From assembly GCF_900100015.1 (NCBI RefSeq), contig NZ_FNDD01000022.1, positions 33,114 through 97,113 on the forward strand: a stretch of DNA of 64,000 bases, given 5' to 3'. A model generated the notes under the pieces. It saw only the letters and a program-made list of their open reading frames with translations. It did not search any database and was not told the DNA's origin. Source of the stretch: Vibrio xiamenensis (GTDB lineage Bacteria; Pseudomonadota; Gammaproteobacteria; Enterobacterales; Vibrionaceae). Numbering within the stretch: the first letter of the stretch is position 1; each line of letters opens with the position of its first letter. This document shows positions 1-8,737 of the stretch, one piece after another. The position numbers were made by a program, and so were the translations under genes.

Positions 1-741
1 GATTTGCCAGTCGGCAAACACCCGATTCAACTGTACTCCATGGGGACGCCAAATGGTCAGAAGGTGACCATTATGCTAGAAGAGTTGCTTGAGCTTGGCG
101 TGACTGAGGCGGAATACGATGCGTTTTTGATCAAAATTGGCGAAGGCGATCAATTCTCATCCGGTTTTGTTGAGGTTAACCCGAACTCAAAAATTCCCGC
201 TTTGGTTGACCGCTCTGGCGCCGAACCAATTAACGTGTTTGAGTCTGGTAACATTTTGTTTTATTTGGCTGAAAAGTTCGGTTACTTGTTGCCAACCGCA
301 GGTAAAGCGCGCGCTGAAGTCATGAACTGGCTATTTTGGCTGCAAGGCTCTGCGCCTTATCTTGGCGGCGGTTTTGGTCACTTCTATGCTTACGCACCGG
401 AGAAATTTGAATACCCAATCAACCGCTTTGCGATGGAAGCTAAGCGTCAATTGGACGTGTTAGATAAGCGCCTTGCCAATAACGCTTTCCTTGGCGGTGA
501 TGAGTACAGCATTGCCGATATCGCTACTTGGCCATGGTATGGCAACTTGGTACTTGGCCGTGCTTACGATGCCGCAGAGTTTTTAGATGTGCAAAGCTAT
601 AAAAATGTTCAGCGCTGGGCTCAAGCTATTGATGCCCGCAGCGCAGTAAAACGTGGTCGAATCGTCAATCGCACTGGTGACGGATTCGTTGAAGAGCGCC
701 ACAGCGCTCAAGATATCGATGCCGTGCTGGCTCAGGCGTAA
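1..741 (+). CDS. yghU: YghU-type glutathione S-transferase (5'-truncated by window edge)
   Basis: The reading frame is open from the first base of the window, so the visible 246 residues lack the start; E. coli YghU is about 288 residues and roughly 40 N-terminal residues should lie to the left. The text 'LPVGKHPIQLYSMGTPNGQK' and 'FSSGFVEVNPNSKIPAL' matches what I remember of the YghU/YfcG family closely. These cytosolic proteins have a thioredoxin-like N-terminal domain and an all-helical C-terminal domain, and show glutathione-dependent disulfide-bond reductase activity. The C-terminal half carries the usual GST N-capping stretch 'SIADIATWPW'. It appears monocistronic and ends at a strong terminator. 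The TTG at base 4 is an internal leucine, not a start. Confidence 0.92.
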   Translation, partial: DLPVGKHPIQLYSMGTPNGQKVTIMLEELLELGVTEAEYDAFLIKIGEGDQFSSGFVEVNPNSKIPALVDRSGAEPINVFESGNILFYLAEKFGYLLPTAGKARAEVMNWLFWLQGSAPYLGGGFGHFYAYAPEKFEYPINRFAMEAKRQLDVLDKRLANNAFLGGDEYSIADIATWPWYGNLVLGRAYDAAEFLDVQSYKNVQRWAQAIDARSAVKRGRIVNRTGDGFVEERHSAQDIDAVLAQA

Positions 742-789
742 TAGGCGCCGCGGTTAAATAAAGCCGAGGTTAAATAAAAACAGGTAATA

Positions 790-818
790 AAAAAGGTCGA
801 CTCATGTCGACCTTTTTT
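790..818. terminator. Bidirectional intrinsic terminator
   Basis: A perfect hairpin with arms AAAAAGGTCGAC and GTCGACCTTTTT sits between two convergent genes, yghU on the plus strand and the M32 peptidase on the minus strand. The A-tract and T-tract flank the stem on both strands, so it can serve both genes. Confidence 0.85.
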
Positions 819-844
819 ATGCGGAGCAGTTATCAATAGTGCAG

Positions 845-2326
845 TTATAAATAGCGGGTCATCAGATGCTGTTTAAAGTGCTCGGCGTTAAGGGTTTCGC
901 CAGTGGCCTGTTTCACCAGTTCATCGGTGGTTAGCAGGCTACCTTTACTCCAGATATTGTCGCCAAGCCAAGTAAAGATAGGCGAGAGGTCGCCGCTTTG
1001 AATCGCGCTGTCTACATTCACGCTTTGTTTCATCGCATTCATAAACTGCGCAGCGTACATGGCGCCAAGTGTGTAACTTGGGAAGTAACCAAATGCGCCA
1101 TCTGTCCAGTGAATATCTTGCATACACCCGTTGCGGTAATTGTCTTTGGTTGAAAGGCCGAGATAGGCTTGCATTTTTGTATCCCAAAGCTCTGGGACAT
1201 CGGTGTGCTTGATGTTGCCGTTGATCAGCTCTTTTTCGATTTCATAGCGCAAAATAACGTGAGCCGGGTAGGTGAGTTCATCGGCATCGACGCGAATAAA
1301 GTCTTTTTTCACTCGCGTGTAGAGCTTTTGCAGATTGGCTTTCGACATCAGTTTGGCATCGTGGCTGGCGAAATGTTGTTGCGCCAGCGCTGCGAGGTGG
1401 TCGATAAACGCGCCGCTGCGCGCGACTTGCATTTCAAAAAATAGCGACTGTGATTCGTGAATGCCCATCGAACGTGGTTCACCTGCTGGAGTGCCAGCAA
1501 GGGCTTTGGGCAGGCCTTGCTCGTAACGCGCGTGACCGGTTTCATGCACAATCCCCATTAAAGATTGCACGAACTCGCTTTCGTCATAACGGGTGGTGAT
1601 TCGAACATCGCTCGGCACGCCGCCACAAAACGGATGCACGCTTTCATCAAGGCGGCCGTGATCAAAATCGAATTGCAGCAGTTTCATCACATCTAAACCG
1701 AGCTGCTTTTGCGTTTCACGGGCAAAATGGCCACTCGGGGCGATAACACTCTCATGAGACTGCTTTTCGATGACCTGGTCGATAAGTTCAGGGAGCCAAG
1801 ATTTCACATTGCTAAATAGCGTATCCAGTGACGCTGAACTGGTGCCGGCTTCGTAAAGTTCGAGCATCGCATCGTAGGCGCTAAGGCCTGTGGCTTCAGC
1901 GCGAATTTGCGCTTCTTGCTGAGATAAAGCCACGACCTCGGCCCAGTTTTTCTCAAAACCTTGCCAGTCATTGTCTTTGCGCTGCGTGCGCCATGCGTGC
2001 TCACACTTAAAACCTGCCAAGGATTTGGCTTGTACCAAAGATTCTGGCAAAACCGTGGCTTGTTGCCACTCACGTTTCATCTCGCGCAGTGTTGCTTGTT
2101 GTTCGCTATCAAGGGGTTGCTGCTCTGCTTTATCAAATAATTCACCCAGCTCTGGCGCGGTCTGCAAGCTGTGAATGTGTACGGAAAGCTGCGCCATCGC
2201 CTCGGAGCGGGCTTGATTACCGCCACTTGGCATCACAGTGGCTTGATCCCAACCGCTAATGGCAGAGAGATGTTTGAAATGAGAAATCTTTTTGGAATGA
2301 TCGACTAACTGTTTGAAAGCGCTCAT
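845..2326 (-). CDS. M32-family metallocarboxypeptidase
   Basis: This 493-residue protein is a peptidase family M32 (Taq-type) zinc carboxypeptidase, a cytosolic enzyme that trims C-terminal residues from peptides. The zinc-binding HEXXH motif reads HETGH at residues 261-265, the third ligand lies in 'HESQ' at 290-293, and the family signature 'DVRITTRY' is at about 240. The length is normal for M32. I chose the ATG at 2326 because it starts 'MSAFKQLVDH', has a G-rich ribosome site (CGGGG) just upstream and removes a hydrophobic 34-residue extension that the family does not have. A longer start at 2428 is possible but unlikely. It converges on yghU and diverges from the LysE-type exporter. Confidence 0.93.
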   Translation of the reverse strand: MSAFKQLVDHSKKISHFKHLSAISGWDQATVMPSGGNQARSEAMAQLSVHIHSLQTAPELGELFDKAEQQPLDSEQQATLREMKREWQQATVLPESLVQAKSLAGFKCEHAWRTQRKDNDWQGFEKNWAEVVALSQQEAQIRAEATGLSAYDAMLELYEAGTSSASLDTLFSNVKSWLPELIDQVIEKQSHESVIAPSGHFARETQKQLGLDVMKLLQFDFDHGRLDESVHPFCGGVPSDVRITTRYDESEFVQSLMGIVHETGHARYEQGLPKALAGTPAGEPRSMGIHESQSLFFEMQVARSGAFIDHLAALAQQHFASHDAKLMSKANLQKLYTRVKKDFIRVDADELTYPAHVILRYEIEKELINGNIKHTDVPELWDTKMQAYLGLSTKDNYRNGCMQDIHWTDGAFGYFPSYTLGAMYAAQFMNAMKQSVNVDSAIQSGDLSPIFTWLGDNIWSKGSLLTTDELVKQATGETLNAEHFKQHLMTRYL

Positions 2327-2603
2327 GGAAACCCCGAAAATAAATAGCAATGAAGGGTAAATGTTAGCAAGTTTTAACATTGTGCCCAAGCCAATTATCG
2401 TTAAGTGAAAAAAGTGGCTTGTTGCCATTCGCGTTTCAAGCTACTTTGTGTGTCTCCTCGCCATTCGTTGGCCGCTAAATGGGCCGGTTTTATCTGCTGT
2501 CGATTGCAAAACTCAGTTTTGACAACATTCAGTGTTAGCCACTCTCAGCGTTAACTGCATAGAGCGGGGCGTATGGATTTATCTTGCACAGGATGTCGTT
2601 GCC

Positions 2604-3236
2604 ATGATCGAAAATTTTCAAGCCTTTGTTATCGCTATTACCATTCTTACTCTGACGCCAGGGCTCGATACTGCGTTGGTGATTCGCAATACGTCACGCG
2701 GCGGCTTCGTTGACGGCAGTGTCACCAGTTTGGGCATCTGCTCAGGACTGTTTGTTCATGCATTACTATCCGCGATTGGGATTTCTGCGGTGCTCGCCCA
2801 ATCGGCAGAGTTATTTAATATGGTGAAAATGGTCGGTGCGGCATATTTGGTTTACCTCGGTATCAGTAGTCTGAGATCGACACTCAAAGGTCAAGCGCAT
2901 TTAGCGATTGGACAAGGCCAAGGTGCGCAGTTCGTGGTTAAGCGTTCGCTCAAAGAGGGCTTTTTATCCAATGTCCTCAATCCGAAAACGGCGGTATTTT
3001 ATCTCGCATTCTTACCTCAATTTATTAACCCGGAATATTCACCATTACTGCAATCAATGCTGATGGCGGCGATCCACTTTGTAATTGCGATGATTTGGCA
3101 GTGCGGGCTGGCTGGCGCGCTCGATAAAGCCAAAAATTTACTCAAGAGCAGCCGTTTTATGCGCTGGATGGAAGGGACCACGGGTGTGGTGTTGGTGGCA
3201 TTTGGGGTGAAATTGATGCTGGAGAAGACCGCTTAA
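2604..3236 (+). CDS. LysE/RhtB-family amino-acid exporter
   Basis: The 210-residue product has five to six hydrophobic segments and the N-terminal signature of the LysE/RhtB family ('LTILTLTPGLDTALVIRNTS'), where the usual PGP reads PGL. Members export amino acids or their derivatives across the inner membrane; the substrate cannot be told from sequence. The conserved 'NPKTAVFYLAFLPQFI' follows in the middle. The ATG at 2604 has AGGA about nine bases upstream and gives the usual family length; the frame stays open to 2532 but that extension is not hydrophobic and not family-like. The stop codon lies in the loop of its own terminator. Confidence 0.88.
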   Translation: MIENFQAFVIAITILTLTPGLDTALVIRNTSRGGFVDGSVTSLGICSGLFVHALLSAIGISAVLAQSAELFNMVKMVGAAYLVYLGISSLRSTLKGQAHLAIGQGQGAQFVVKRSLKEGFLSNVLNPKTAVFYLAFLPQFINPEYSPLLQSMLMAAIHFVIAMIWQCGLAGALDKAKNLLKSSRFMRWMEGTTGVVLVAFGVKLMLEKTA

Positions 3237-3248
3237 GTGCGGTTTTTT
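3228..3248 (+). terminator. Intrinsic terminator overlapping the exporter stop codon
   Basis: Arms ACCGC and GCGGT flank a six-base loop that contains the TAA stop of the LysE-type gene, followed by TTTTT. The short spacing means the hairpin forms only after ribosomes leave. Confidence 0.65.
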
Positions 3249-3517
3249 CAATCGGCTCGATGATATTGTGAAAGGCGTTGATTTGTATATTAAAAGTTGC
3301 ATATTCAACGCAAAAAACAGCGTACACGCTTGGTTAAAATCTTCCAATAGTTGATGACGGTTCAATTTTTCGGTTTAAAGCCTCTCGTATTCGAGACGCA
3401 CTGAAGAGATGTACCCATTTACAAAGTCAGCGCCTTTACTTGATGCGATTGTTCGCGCTACTGTCAGTTCAATGACAGAGGAAAGTCAAAAAAGTAAAGG
3501 GTAGGGAGAACAGAGCA

Positions 3518-3715
3518 GTGAAAGTAAAAGCGGATCCGTTAACAATAGGACTCATGGTCGGCGTGATCATGTGGGGCTGGAACAAGATGACTGCAGAGCC
3601 GATTTGCAATGTGATCGAAACCCACAACGGCAAAGAAATTCTGGTGCCGTACCATTGCGAAGATGTGATTAATAAAAACGTCGTTACTCCATCGGAACTT
3701 GCAAAAGTTAATTAA
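3518..3715 (+). CDS. Small single-span membrane protein, unknown function
   Basis: A 65-residue product starts at a GTG preceded by a purine-rich AGGGAGA about 10 bases upstream and ends directly in a terminator, which supports a real gene. Residues 7-20 ('PLTIGLMVGVIMWGW') form one short membrane span; the rest is soluble and holds two cysteines (in 'EPICNV' and 'YHCEDV') that could form a disulfide if exported. I do not recognise the family. It stands alone between the LysE-type exporter and the convergent symporter. Confidence 0.62.
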   Translation: MKVKADPLTIGLMVGVIMWGWNKMTAEPICNVIETHNGKEILVPYHCEDVINKNVVTPSELAKVN

Positions 3716-3743
3716 AAAAAGCGCCCTTAGGAGGCGCTTTTTT
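3714..3743. terminator. Bidirectional intrinsic terminator
   Basis: Seven A's, GCGCC, a seven-base loop, GGCGC and six T's lie between the small membrane protein gene and the convergent AGCS symporter gene. The A and T tracts allow it to serve both strands. Confidence 0.82.
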
Positions 3744-3775
3744 CGTTTCTGGTTACTTCGATATTTAAAGCCAGC

Positions 3776-5158
3776 TTATGAGCGTTGCAGTGACAGCGCT
3801 GATTTGCTGTCGTTAAGCGCTTGGAAGTATTGCTGGGTTTCACTGATCACCACTTTACGAAGCGCAAGTAGGCCAATTAGGTTAGGAATCGCCATTAAAC
3901 CGTTGACGATATCAGCGATGATCCAAATCATATCGAGATGCAAAAATGCGCCTGATGCCACCAAAGCAAGGAATACCACTTTATACGCTTTGACCGCCTT
4001 GGTACCGAATAAGTAAACCACGCAGCGCTCACCATAGTAGTTCCAACCCAAAATGGTGGTAAAGGCAAAGAACATCAAACCAATAGATACCAACATAGGT
4101 CCAAGGGTGTCGGAACTTAGGCCTTGCGCAAACGCGTAGGTCGTCATCGCTGCTCCTGAGTAATCGCTTTGCCATGCGCCAGTGAGAATGAGAGCGAGGC
4201 CTGTCATGGTACAGATGATGATGGTGTCAAAGAAAGTCCCCGTCATCGAGATAAGACCTTGTCTAACGCAGGAGTCGGTTTTAGCCGCCGCTGCGGCCAT
4301 TGGCGCGCTGCCAAGTCCGGATTCATTGGAGAACACGCCGCGAGCGATACCCGATTGAATGGCGATCATAATGGTTGCGCCCGCAAAGCCGCCCGATGCC
4401 GCGGTGGTTGAAAACGCAGAGCTGAGCACTAAGCTGATGGCAGAAAGTAAGTGCTCCGCATTCAGAGCAATCACACTGATACAAGCAAGCACGTAGAACA
4501 CCGCCATCGTCGGCACCACTTTTCCGGCCACTTTTGAAATCGATTGAATGCCGCCTAAGGTGACAAACGCCACCAGCAGGGTGAGAACCACGGCTGAAAT
4601 TTCGCGTGAGACACCAAAAGAGATTTGGCTGGCATCGATGATGGCATTGACCTGTGGAAACGTACCGATACCAAAACAAGCGACGCCCAGTGCGAAAATG
4701 GCAAACAGCGTTGCCAATAGTTTAGAACCAACACCATATTGCAAGTAGTACATCGGTCCGCCGACCATCTGACCTTTTTCATCAACTTTGCGGTATTTTA
4801 CCGCCAGTAGACACTCGGCATATTTGGTTGCCATGCCAAATAGCGCTGCAAGCCACATCCAAAATAGCGCGCCTGGGCCGCCGAGTTTGATAGCGGTTGC
4901 CACGCCAACGATATTACCCGTACCTATGGTGGCCGACAGTGCGGTACATAACGCGGCAAAGCTTGATACGTCACCCTCGGCGCGGGATTTGGATTTATCG
5001 CGGCAGAATACTAGTTTCAGTGCGGTTGGCAGATGACGAAACTGCAGCATGCCTAGGCGAAAGGTAAAGAAAATACCGGTTCCGACCAGTAGGATCAGCA
5101 AAGGTGGTCCCCAGACGAAATTGTCGATACGGTGCAAAATGGTTTGAAGGTCGTTCAT
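3776..5158 (-). CDS. AGCS-family sodium:alanine/glycine symporter
   Basis: The 460-residue inner-membrane protein is an alanine or glycine:cation symporter (AGCS family), importing a small amino acid with Na+ or H+. Family text includes 'ALCTALSATIGTGNIVGVATAI' region residues, 'GGPGALFWMWLAALFGMATKYAE' region and 'FSNESGLGSAP', and the hydrophobic pattern fits about 10-11 spans. The ATG at 5158 has AAGGGGA eight bases upstream. A tandem glycine riboswitch fills the 5' leader, which argues that glycine is a physiological substrate. In V. cholerae an AGCS gene sits behind the classic tandem glycine riboswitch, and this arrangement matches it. Confidence 0.93.
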   Translation of the reverse strand: MNDLQTILHRIDNFVWGPPLLILLVGTGIFFTFRLGMLQFRHLPTALKLVFCRDKSKSRAEGDVSSFAALCTALSATIGTGNIVGVATAIKLGGPGALFWMWLAALFGMATKYAECLLAVKYRKVDEKGQMVGGPMYYLQYGVGSKLLATLFAIFALGVACFGIGTFPQVNAIIDASQISFGVSREISAVVLTLLVAFVTLGGIQSISKVAGKVVPTMAVFYVLACISVIALNAEHLLSAISLVLSSAFSTTAASGGFAGATIMIAIQSGIARGVFSNESGLGSAPMAAAAAKTDSCVRQGLISMTGTFFDTIIICTMTGLALILTGAWQSDYSGAAMTTYAFAQGLSSDTLGPMLVSIGLMFFAFTTILGWNYYGERCVVYLFGTKAVKAYKVVFLALVASGAFLHLDMIWIIADIVNGLMAIPNLIGLLALRKVVISETQQYFQALNDSKSALSLQRS

Positions 5159-5307
5159 GTTTTCCCCTTAATGGATAATGCGTTACTAAGGAGAAGAGGG
5201 AAAGGGCTGTCGGGTTGAACATCACTGTCGCCGATAAAACATCGACGGAACAGTACGCTCGCCCCATGAGATCGCAGGCGGCAAAAAGCACGTATGGATT
5301 CTTTCCA

Positions 5308-5540
5308 CTCCTCTGTCCTTTTGCCTGAGAGTTTCACCCCGTGTGGGACTTGCTCCTTCGGCGACCGATTTAACGGTTCTCTCCAGAGGTTCCTCCAACT
5401 ACAGTCCTCGCTTGCTTAAAGGGTGTCCTTTAAGCGGTTCTGAATGAGTTCAGAACAAAGCACCTGAAAGATTTACTTCTTCGGCGGGTTAAACTAACCA
5501 ATTGTTATAAATTGGTTAAAAACCACTCTCCTGTAGTCTT
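5308..5540 (-). ncRNA. Tandem glycine riboswitch (gcvT class)
   Basis: Read on the minus strand, two aptamers follow one another. The downstream aptamer (about 5391-5308) shows GGAGAGAACC, then CGCCGAAGGAGCAA, then AACTCTCAGGCA and AAGGACAGAGG, all hallmarks of the gcvT motif. The upstream aptamer (about 5537-5402) shows GGAGAGTGG, CCGCCGAAGAAGTAAA, CTTTCAGGTG and GGACTGTAG, with a longer variable P1-P3 insert. Only a short linker separates them. The switch ends about 150 bases before the AGCS symporter start. Known Vibrio examples raise expression or alter translation of the transporter when glycine binds; the direction here is not readable from sequence. Confidence 0.93.
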
Positions 5541-5762
5541 CATTGGAACAATTACCTAGAAAAGGTAATTAGTGCCAAGCATAGTACGCAAAAAGAAACG
5601 TGATGTCATGTGAAAAAACGTGGCTTTGACTAATAAATCAGCATTAGCGACGGGGAATCTACCTGATGCTGACCAAATTACGTATAAGTCATGTAAACTA
5701 AACATAATTCGAGTGCTGGGTGATGGCGTTTTTCGCTGTCGGCCAAGAATCAAGGAGCTGTT
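5541..5762. promoter_or_regulatory. Divergent promoter region, riboswitch leader versus small membrane operon
   Basis: This AT-rich gap must hold the promoter of the glycine-riboswitch transcript on the minus strand and that of the 52-aa membrane protein operon on the plus strand. I see no strong operator palindrome in it. Confidence 0.4.
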
Positions 5763-5921
5763 ATGACGAGACTGATTGCCATTGCGCTGTTTATTGTTTT
5801 GGCTTTTGTACTAATACGCTACCGAACGAGTGAAAAGCTGCAGAAATGGGTGGTTATCGTCATCGTTTCTGGATTGGTTTTATACACCGGCACTCTGGTG
5901 ATTTCAGAATTATTACGCTAG
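5763..5921 (+). CDS. 52-residue two-span membrane protein, unknown function
   Basis: This short gene starts at an ATG with a strong AAGGAG six bases upstream. The product begins 'MTRLIAIALFIVLAFVLIRY' and has a second hydrophobic run at about residues 30-48, so it is predicted to be a small two-span inner-membrane protein with a basic cytoplasmic-type hinge (RTSEKLQK). Its TAG stop overlaps the ribosome site of the next gene, so the two are translationally linked. I do not recognise the family. Confidence 0.75.
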   Translation: MTRLIAIALFIVLAFVLIRYRTSEKLQKWVVIVIVSGLVLYTGTLVISELLR

Positions 5922-5930
5922 GAGCGCGCA

Positions 5931-6668
5931 GTGAATAAGCACCATGAAGTTGATGAAGCCGAAGACGATGTTGTTGTCATAGAGCAGCGTGATAAGCGCA
6001 CCTATCTCTATGTGGCGATTGCCGGCGTGTTAGGGCTTGCGCTTGGCGGCTTGGTTGGTTCTTCAGTGACAGCCAAAGATTGGGAATCGACTTATCAGCA
6101 GTTAGAAACCAAATACCAAAGTTTGGAAGATGATAAAAAGCAATTAGCTGCCCAAGTGGATATGAAGCTCGCCAGTGTCGACAAACAGCTCGACGCCAAA
6201 CTGCAAGATGCGGTTGCTGAGCAAAAGCAGCAATATGAACAGCAAATTGAAGATCTAAAGAAAAAGCTGCAAGAGCAACAGCAAAAGAACAGTGAGCTGA
6301 GCAAAAATATTGAGCAGCAAAGTGAGAAATTGCAGTCGGCGGAAAAGCAAAATAGCCGTTTAAGTCAGCAAACTGATATGCAAGCAACCATGTTTGAAAG
6401 CGCCAAGGATCTGTTTAAGAAAGAAGAACAGACAAAATCGGAGCTGAAAGCACTGCAAAAAGAGAAGCAAGAGCTCGGGCCAAAAATTAAAGCGCTTAAG
6501 GCCGAGTGTGACGCGTACCTTGATGGTGCATCTTGGGATGCCAAATCGGATTCATGCGATAAACAAGATGAAGCTAACTCAAGAATGAGCCAAGTGGAGC
6601 AGATGATTCAAGTTCATCAAATGGATCTCAAACAAATCCAAGCGCTTAGCGAAGAGTTGGGCTTATAA
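5931..6668 (+). CDS. Membrane-anchored coiled-coil protein
   Basis: The 245-residue product begins at a GTG with GGAG eight bases upstream, overlapping the stop of the preceding 52-aa gene. An acidic cytoplasmic head (residues 1-22) is followed by one membrane span (about 24-45) and a long, Q/K/E-rich coiled coil (about 50-185), then a short tail with two cysteines in 'KAECDAYLDG' and 'KSDSCDKQD'. Similar Vibrio proteins are often labelled chromosome-partitioning protein ParA, but no Walker A motif is present, so that label has no support here. The topology puts the coiled coil in the periplasm. A terminator follows. Confidence 0.85.
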   Translation: MNKHHEVDEAEDDVVVIEQRDKRTYLYVAIAGVLGLALGGLVGSSVTAKDWESTYQQLETKYQSLEDDKKQLAAQVDMKLASVDKQLDAKLQDAVAEQKQQYEQQIEDLKKKLQEQQQKNSELSKNIEQQSEKLQSAEKQNSRLSQQTDMQATMFESAKDLFKKEEQTKSELKALQKEKQELGPKIKALKAECDAYLDGASWDAKSDSCDKQDEANSRMSQVEQMIQVHQMDLKQIQALSEELGL

Positions 6669-6719
6669 ATTAAACTCCATTTTATAAAATGAGAGATTAA
6701 TATAAAACTCAATTGTGAA

Positions 6720-6745
6720 TGCTCCGCACTGTCGGGGCATTTTTG
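6720..6745 (+). terminator. Intrinsic terminator after the coiled-coil gene
   Basis: Arms TGCTCCG and CGGGGCA pair over seven positions (one G-T wobble) around a six-base loop and are followed by TTTTT. It closes the 52-aa/coiled-coil operon. Confidence 0.7.
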
Positions 6746-6872
6746 TGCAACATATCTCATTGAGCCCAGTGGTTTATAAAAACAGATCAATTAAAAGTTT
6801 TTTTCCATTTATACTTATTTCGGTCGGCACTTTGCTGGCACTTCTCTATTTTTTGTATGAGTTGAGGTTTAG

Positions 6873-8630
6873 ATGGAAAGAGCGAGACATATTGACGCAC
6901 AAGTTTTGAAAGTGAAGCTTGCCGTTCAAATTGTGTTTTATCTTTCGATTGCTCTTATCACTTATACGCTGGTTTCACAGCACCAACAGCAGCTGTGGCT
7001 CTATCTCGCTTTTCCTCTATTTATGACGCTTGGTCATTATCATCAGCACCCGAATGTCAAACGCTGGTGCGCAGTGTTATCAATTACGGTTATCGCTTAT
7101 GGCGGATGGGTTGATCCACTTGACCCAGACTATATCGAAGAAAGTTTTATCCTATTGCCGCTGTGCTACATCGTGATGTTTCCCGGTTCATTGTGGCCCA
7201 ATGCGATCGTGCCGATTTTAATCGCCACCTATTTGCACTATTTACCGAGTGGCGATTACGGCGAATTTTTTGAAGATGCCTTTGAATTAGCGGCTATTAC
7301 CGGCCTTGCATCCGTGATGATGCTGTTTCATAAACGTTATCTCTATTTGGCGAGCACCTATAAACAAGACAGTTTGACTGACTACTTAACCAAGCTGCCT
7401 AACCGTAAAGCGTTTTCTGACGATATTCGACATCTGTCGGCGCGCCTTGATTATGCGGTGATTGAAATCGGTTTAAACGATTTTAAGAATATCAACGATA
7501 GCCTTGGCTACACCAACGGCGACGAACTGCTGGTGAAATTTGGTCGTCATTTGGTGTCGCTGGTGGCTGATAAGGGGCGGGTCTACCGTCTTGGCGGTGA
7601 TGAATTTATTATACTGATTAGTTCGTCTAAAGATGTTACTCAAGACGTGATTGGCATTTTGGATATGCTGGTCGATAGCGCACAGAAAGTTTTCATGATC
7701 GGCAACACCTCGCACCGTTTAACCTACAGTATTGGCATCGCGCTTTTAAGTGATGCGCTAGGCGATACGCGTCTGTGGGGCAAAAACGCCGCGACAGCGC
7801 TGTACAAAGCACGCTCGCGGGGGCCAAACCAAATCCAATGGTACGACGATGAACTTCTGGAAGAGTCGATTCGTCAACATCAGATCGAAGTTGAATTGGC
7901 GAGCGCTATTGAAGCCGAGCAGTTTTATTTGCTGTATCAGCCTAAAGTCGATGTGAAACAGAATTTGGTGCTCGGCGCCGAAGCACTGATCCGTTGGCAA
8001 CATCCGTTTTTGGGTATGATTCCGCCGAACGATTTTATTAGCATTGCGGAAAAAACCGCGCAGATAGTACCCATTGGCCGCTGGGTGATTCGTCAAGCGT
8101 GTATGCAGGCTAAAGCTTGGTATGACATGAACCGGCCGATTTGTATTTCCGTCAACGTCTCCACAGTACAATTTGCGCACGATGAAATCGATGAATACAT
8201 CAAATCTGTGTTAGATGAAATTCGTCTTCCACCGCATTTACTGCAAATTGAAATTACCGAAACCGCATTAATGCAGCGCTCAGAATTTGTGGTTGGCAGC
8301 TGCAAAAAGCTGCGTGAGATGGGGGTATCGGTGGCGGTTGACGACTTTGGCGTCGAATATTCATCGCTCAATTATCTCAAACAGCTGCCGATTGATGTGC
8401 TGAAAATCGACAAGTCATTTGTTGATGATTGCGTGCATGAAACAACCGACCACATGTTGGTGCGTACCATTATTCAAATTGGTCGTAACCTTGGTAAACG
8501 TGTGGTGGCGGAAGGGGTAGAATATCAAGAGCAGCTGGAATTATTGTGTCTGGAAGGGTGCGATGAGTATCAAGGCTATTATTTCTCAAAACCCATTGAT
8601 GCACGCGCGTTCACCCAGCTCATTGATTAA
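6873..8630 (+). CDS. GGDEF-EAL protein, probable c-di-GMP phosphodiesterase
   Basis: The 585-residue inner-membrane protein has several hydrophobic spans (about 15-150), a GGDEF domain (about 165-325) and an EAL domain (about 335-585). The GGDEF signature is present at 241-245, but the first metal-binding aspartate of the DxD-FK element is Gly200 ('EIGLNDFK'), so cyclase activity is doubtful; the guanine-contacting Asn and Asp ('NIND' and 'NGDEL') remain. The EAL site looks complete: E370, N428, E463, D490-D491, K511 and E547. I infer a phosphodiesterase whose GGDEF domain may sense GTP. The ATG at 6873 has GAGG six bases upstream. It is monocistronic and ends at a terminator. Confidence 0.93.
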   Translation: MERARHIDAQVLKVKLAVQIVFYLSIALITYTLVSQHQQQLWLYLAFPLFMTLGHYHQHPNVKRWCAVLSITVIAYGGWVDPLDPDYIEESFILLPLCYIVMFPGSLWPNAIVPILIATYLHYLPSGDYGEFFEDAFELAAITGLASVMMLFHKRYLYLASTYKQDSLTDYLTKLPNRKAFSDDIRHLSARLDYAVIEIGLNDFKNINDSLGYTNGDELLVKFGRHLVSLVADKGRVYRLGGDEFIILISSSKDVTQDVIGILDMLVDSAQKVFMIGNTSHRLTYSIGIALLSDALGDTRLWGKNAATALYKARSRGPNQIQWYDDELLEESIRQHQIEVELASAIEAEQFYLLYQPKVDVKQNLVLGAEALIRWQHPFLGMIPPNDFISIAEKTAQIVPIGRWVIRQACMQAKAWYDMNRPICISVNVSTVQFAHDEIDEYIKSVLDEIRLPPHLLQIEITETALMQRSEFVVGSCKKLREMGVSVAVDDFGVEYSSLNYLKQLPIDVLKIDKSFVDDCVHETTDHMLVRTIIQIGRNLGKRVVAEGVEYQEQLELLCLEGCDEYQGYYFSKPIDARAFTQLID

Positions 8631-8654
8631 CTCATCAAGCGAATTCTCCGTATA

Positions 8655-8680
8655 AAAAATGGGCCTTGTGGCCCATTTTT
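8655..8680. terminator. Bidirectional intrinsic terminator
   Basis: A perfect hairpin AAAAATGGGCC-TTGT-GGCCCATTTTT separates the GGDEF-EAL gene from the convergent isochorismatase-fold gene. Confidence 0.85.
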
Positions 8681-8737
8681 GTCTATAAACCCGTCAAGCA
8701 TCTTCTATGACGGTTTCTTGCTATCTTGCAAAGAAGG

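Noticed and set aside
2327..2428. 34-residue N-terminal extension of the M32 carboxypeptidase
   Set aside because: Not part of the family, no ribosome site, and it derives partly from a repeated coding fragment; the ATG at 2326 is better.
5931..6668. Identification of the coiled-coil protein as ParA
   Set aside because: No Walker A or other ATPase motif; the resemblance is only to database labels on similar coiled coils.
6715..6909. 64-residue frame with a hydrophobic stretch upstream of the GGDEF-EAL gene
   Set aside because: Its GTG start lies in the terminator of the preceding gene, it has no ribosome site, and it overlaps the GGDEF-EAL start in another frame.
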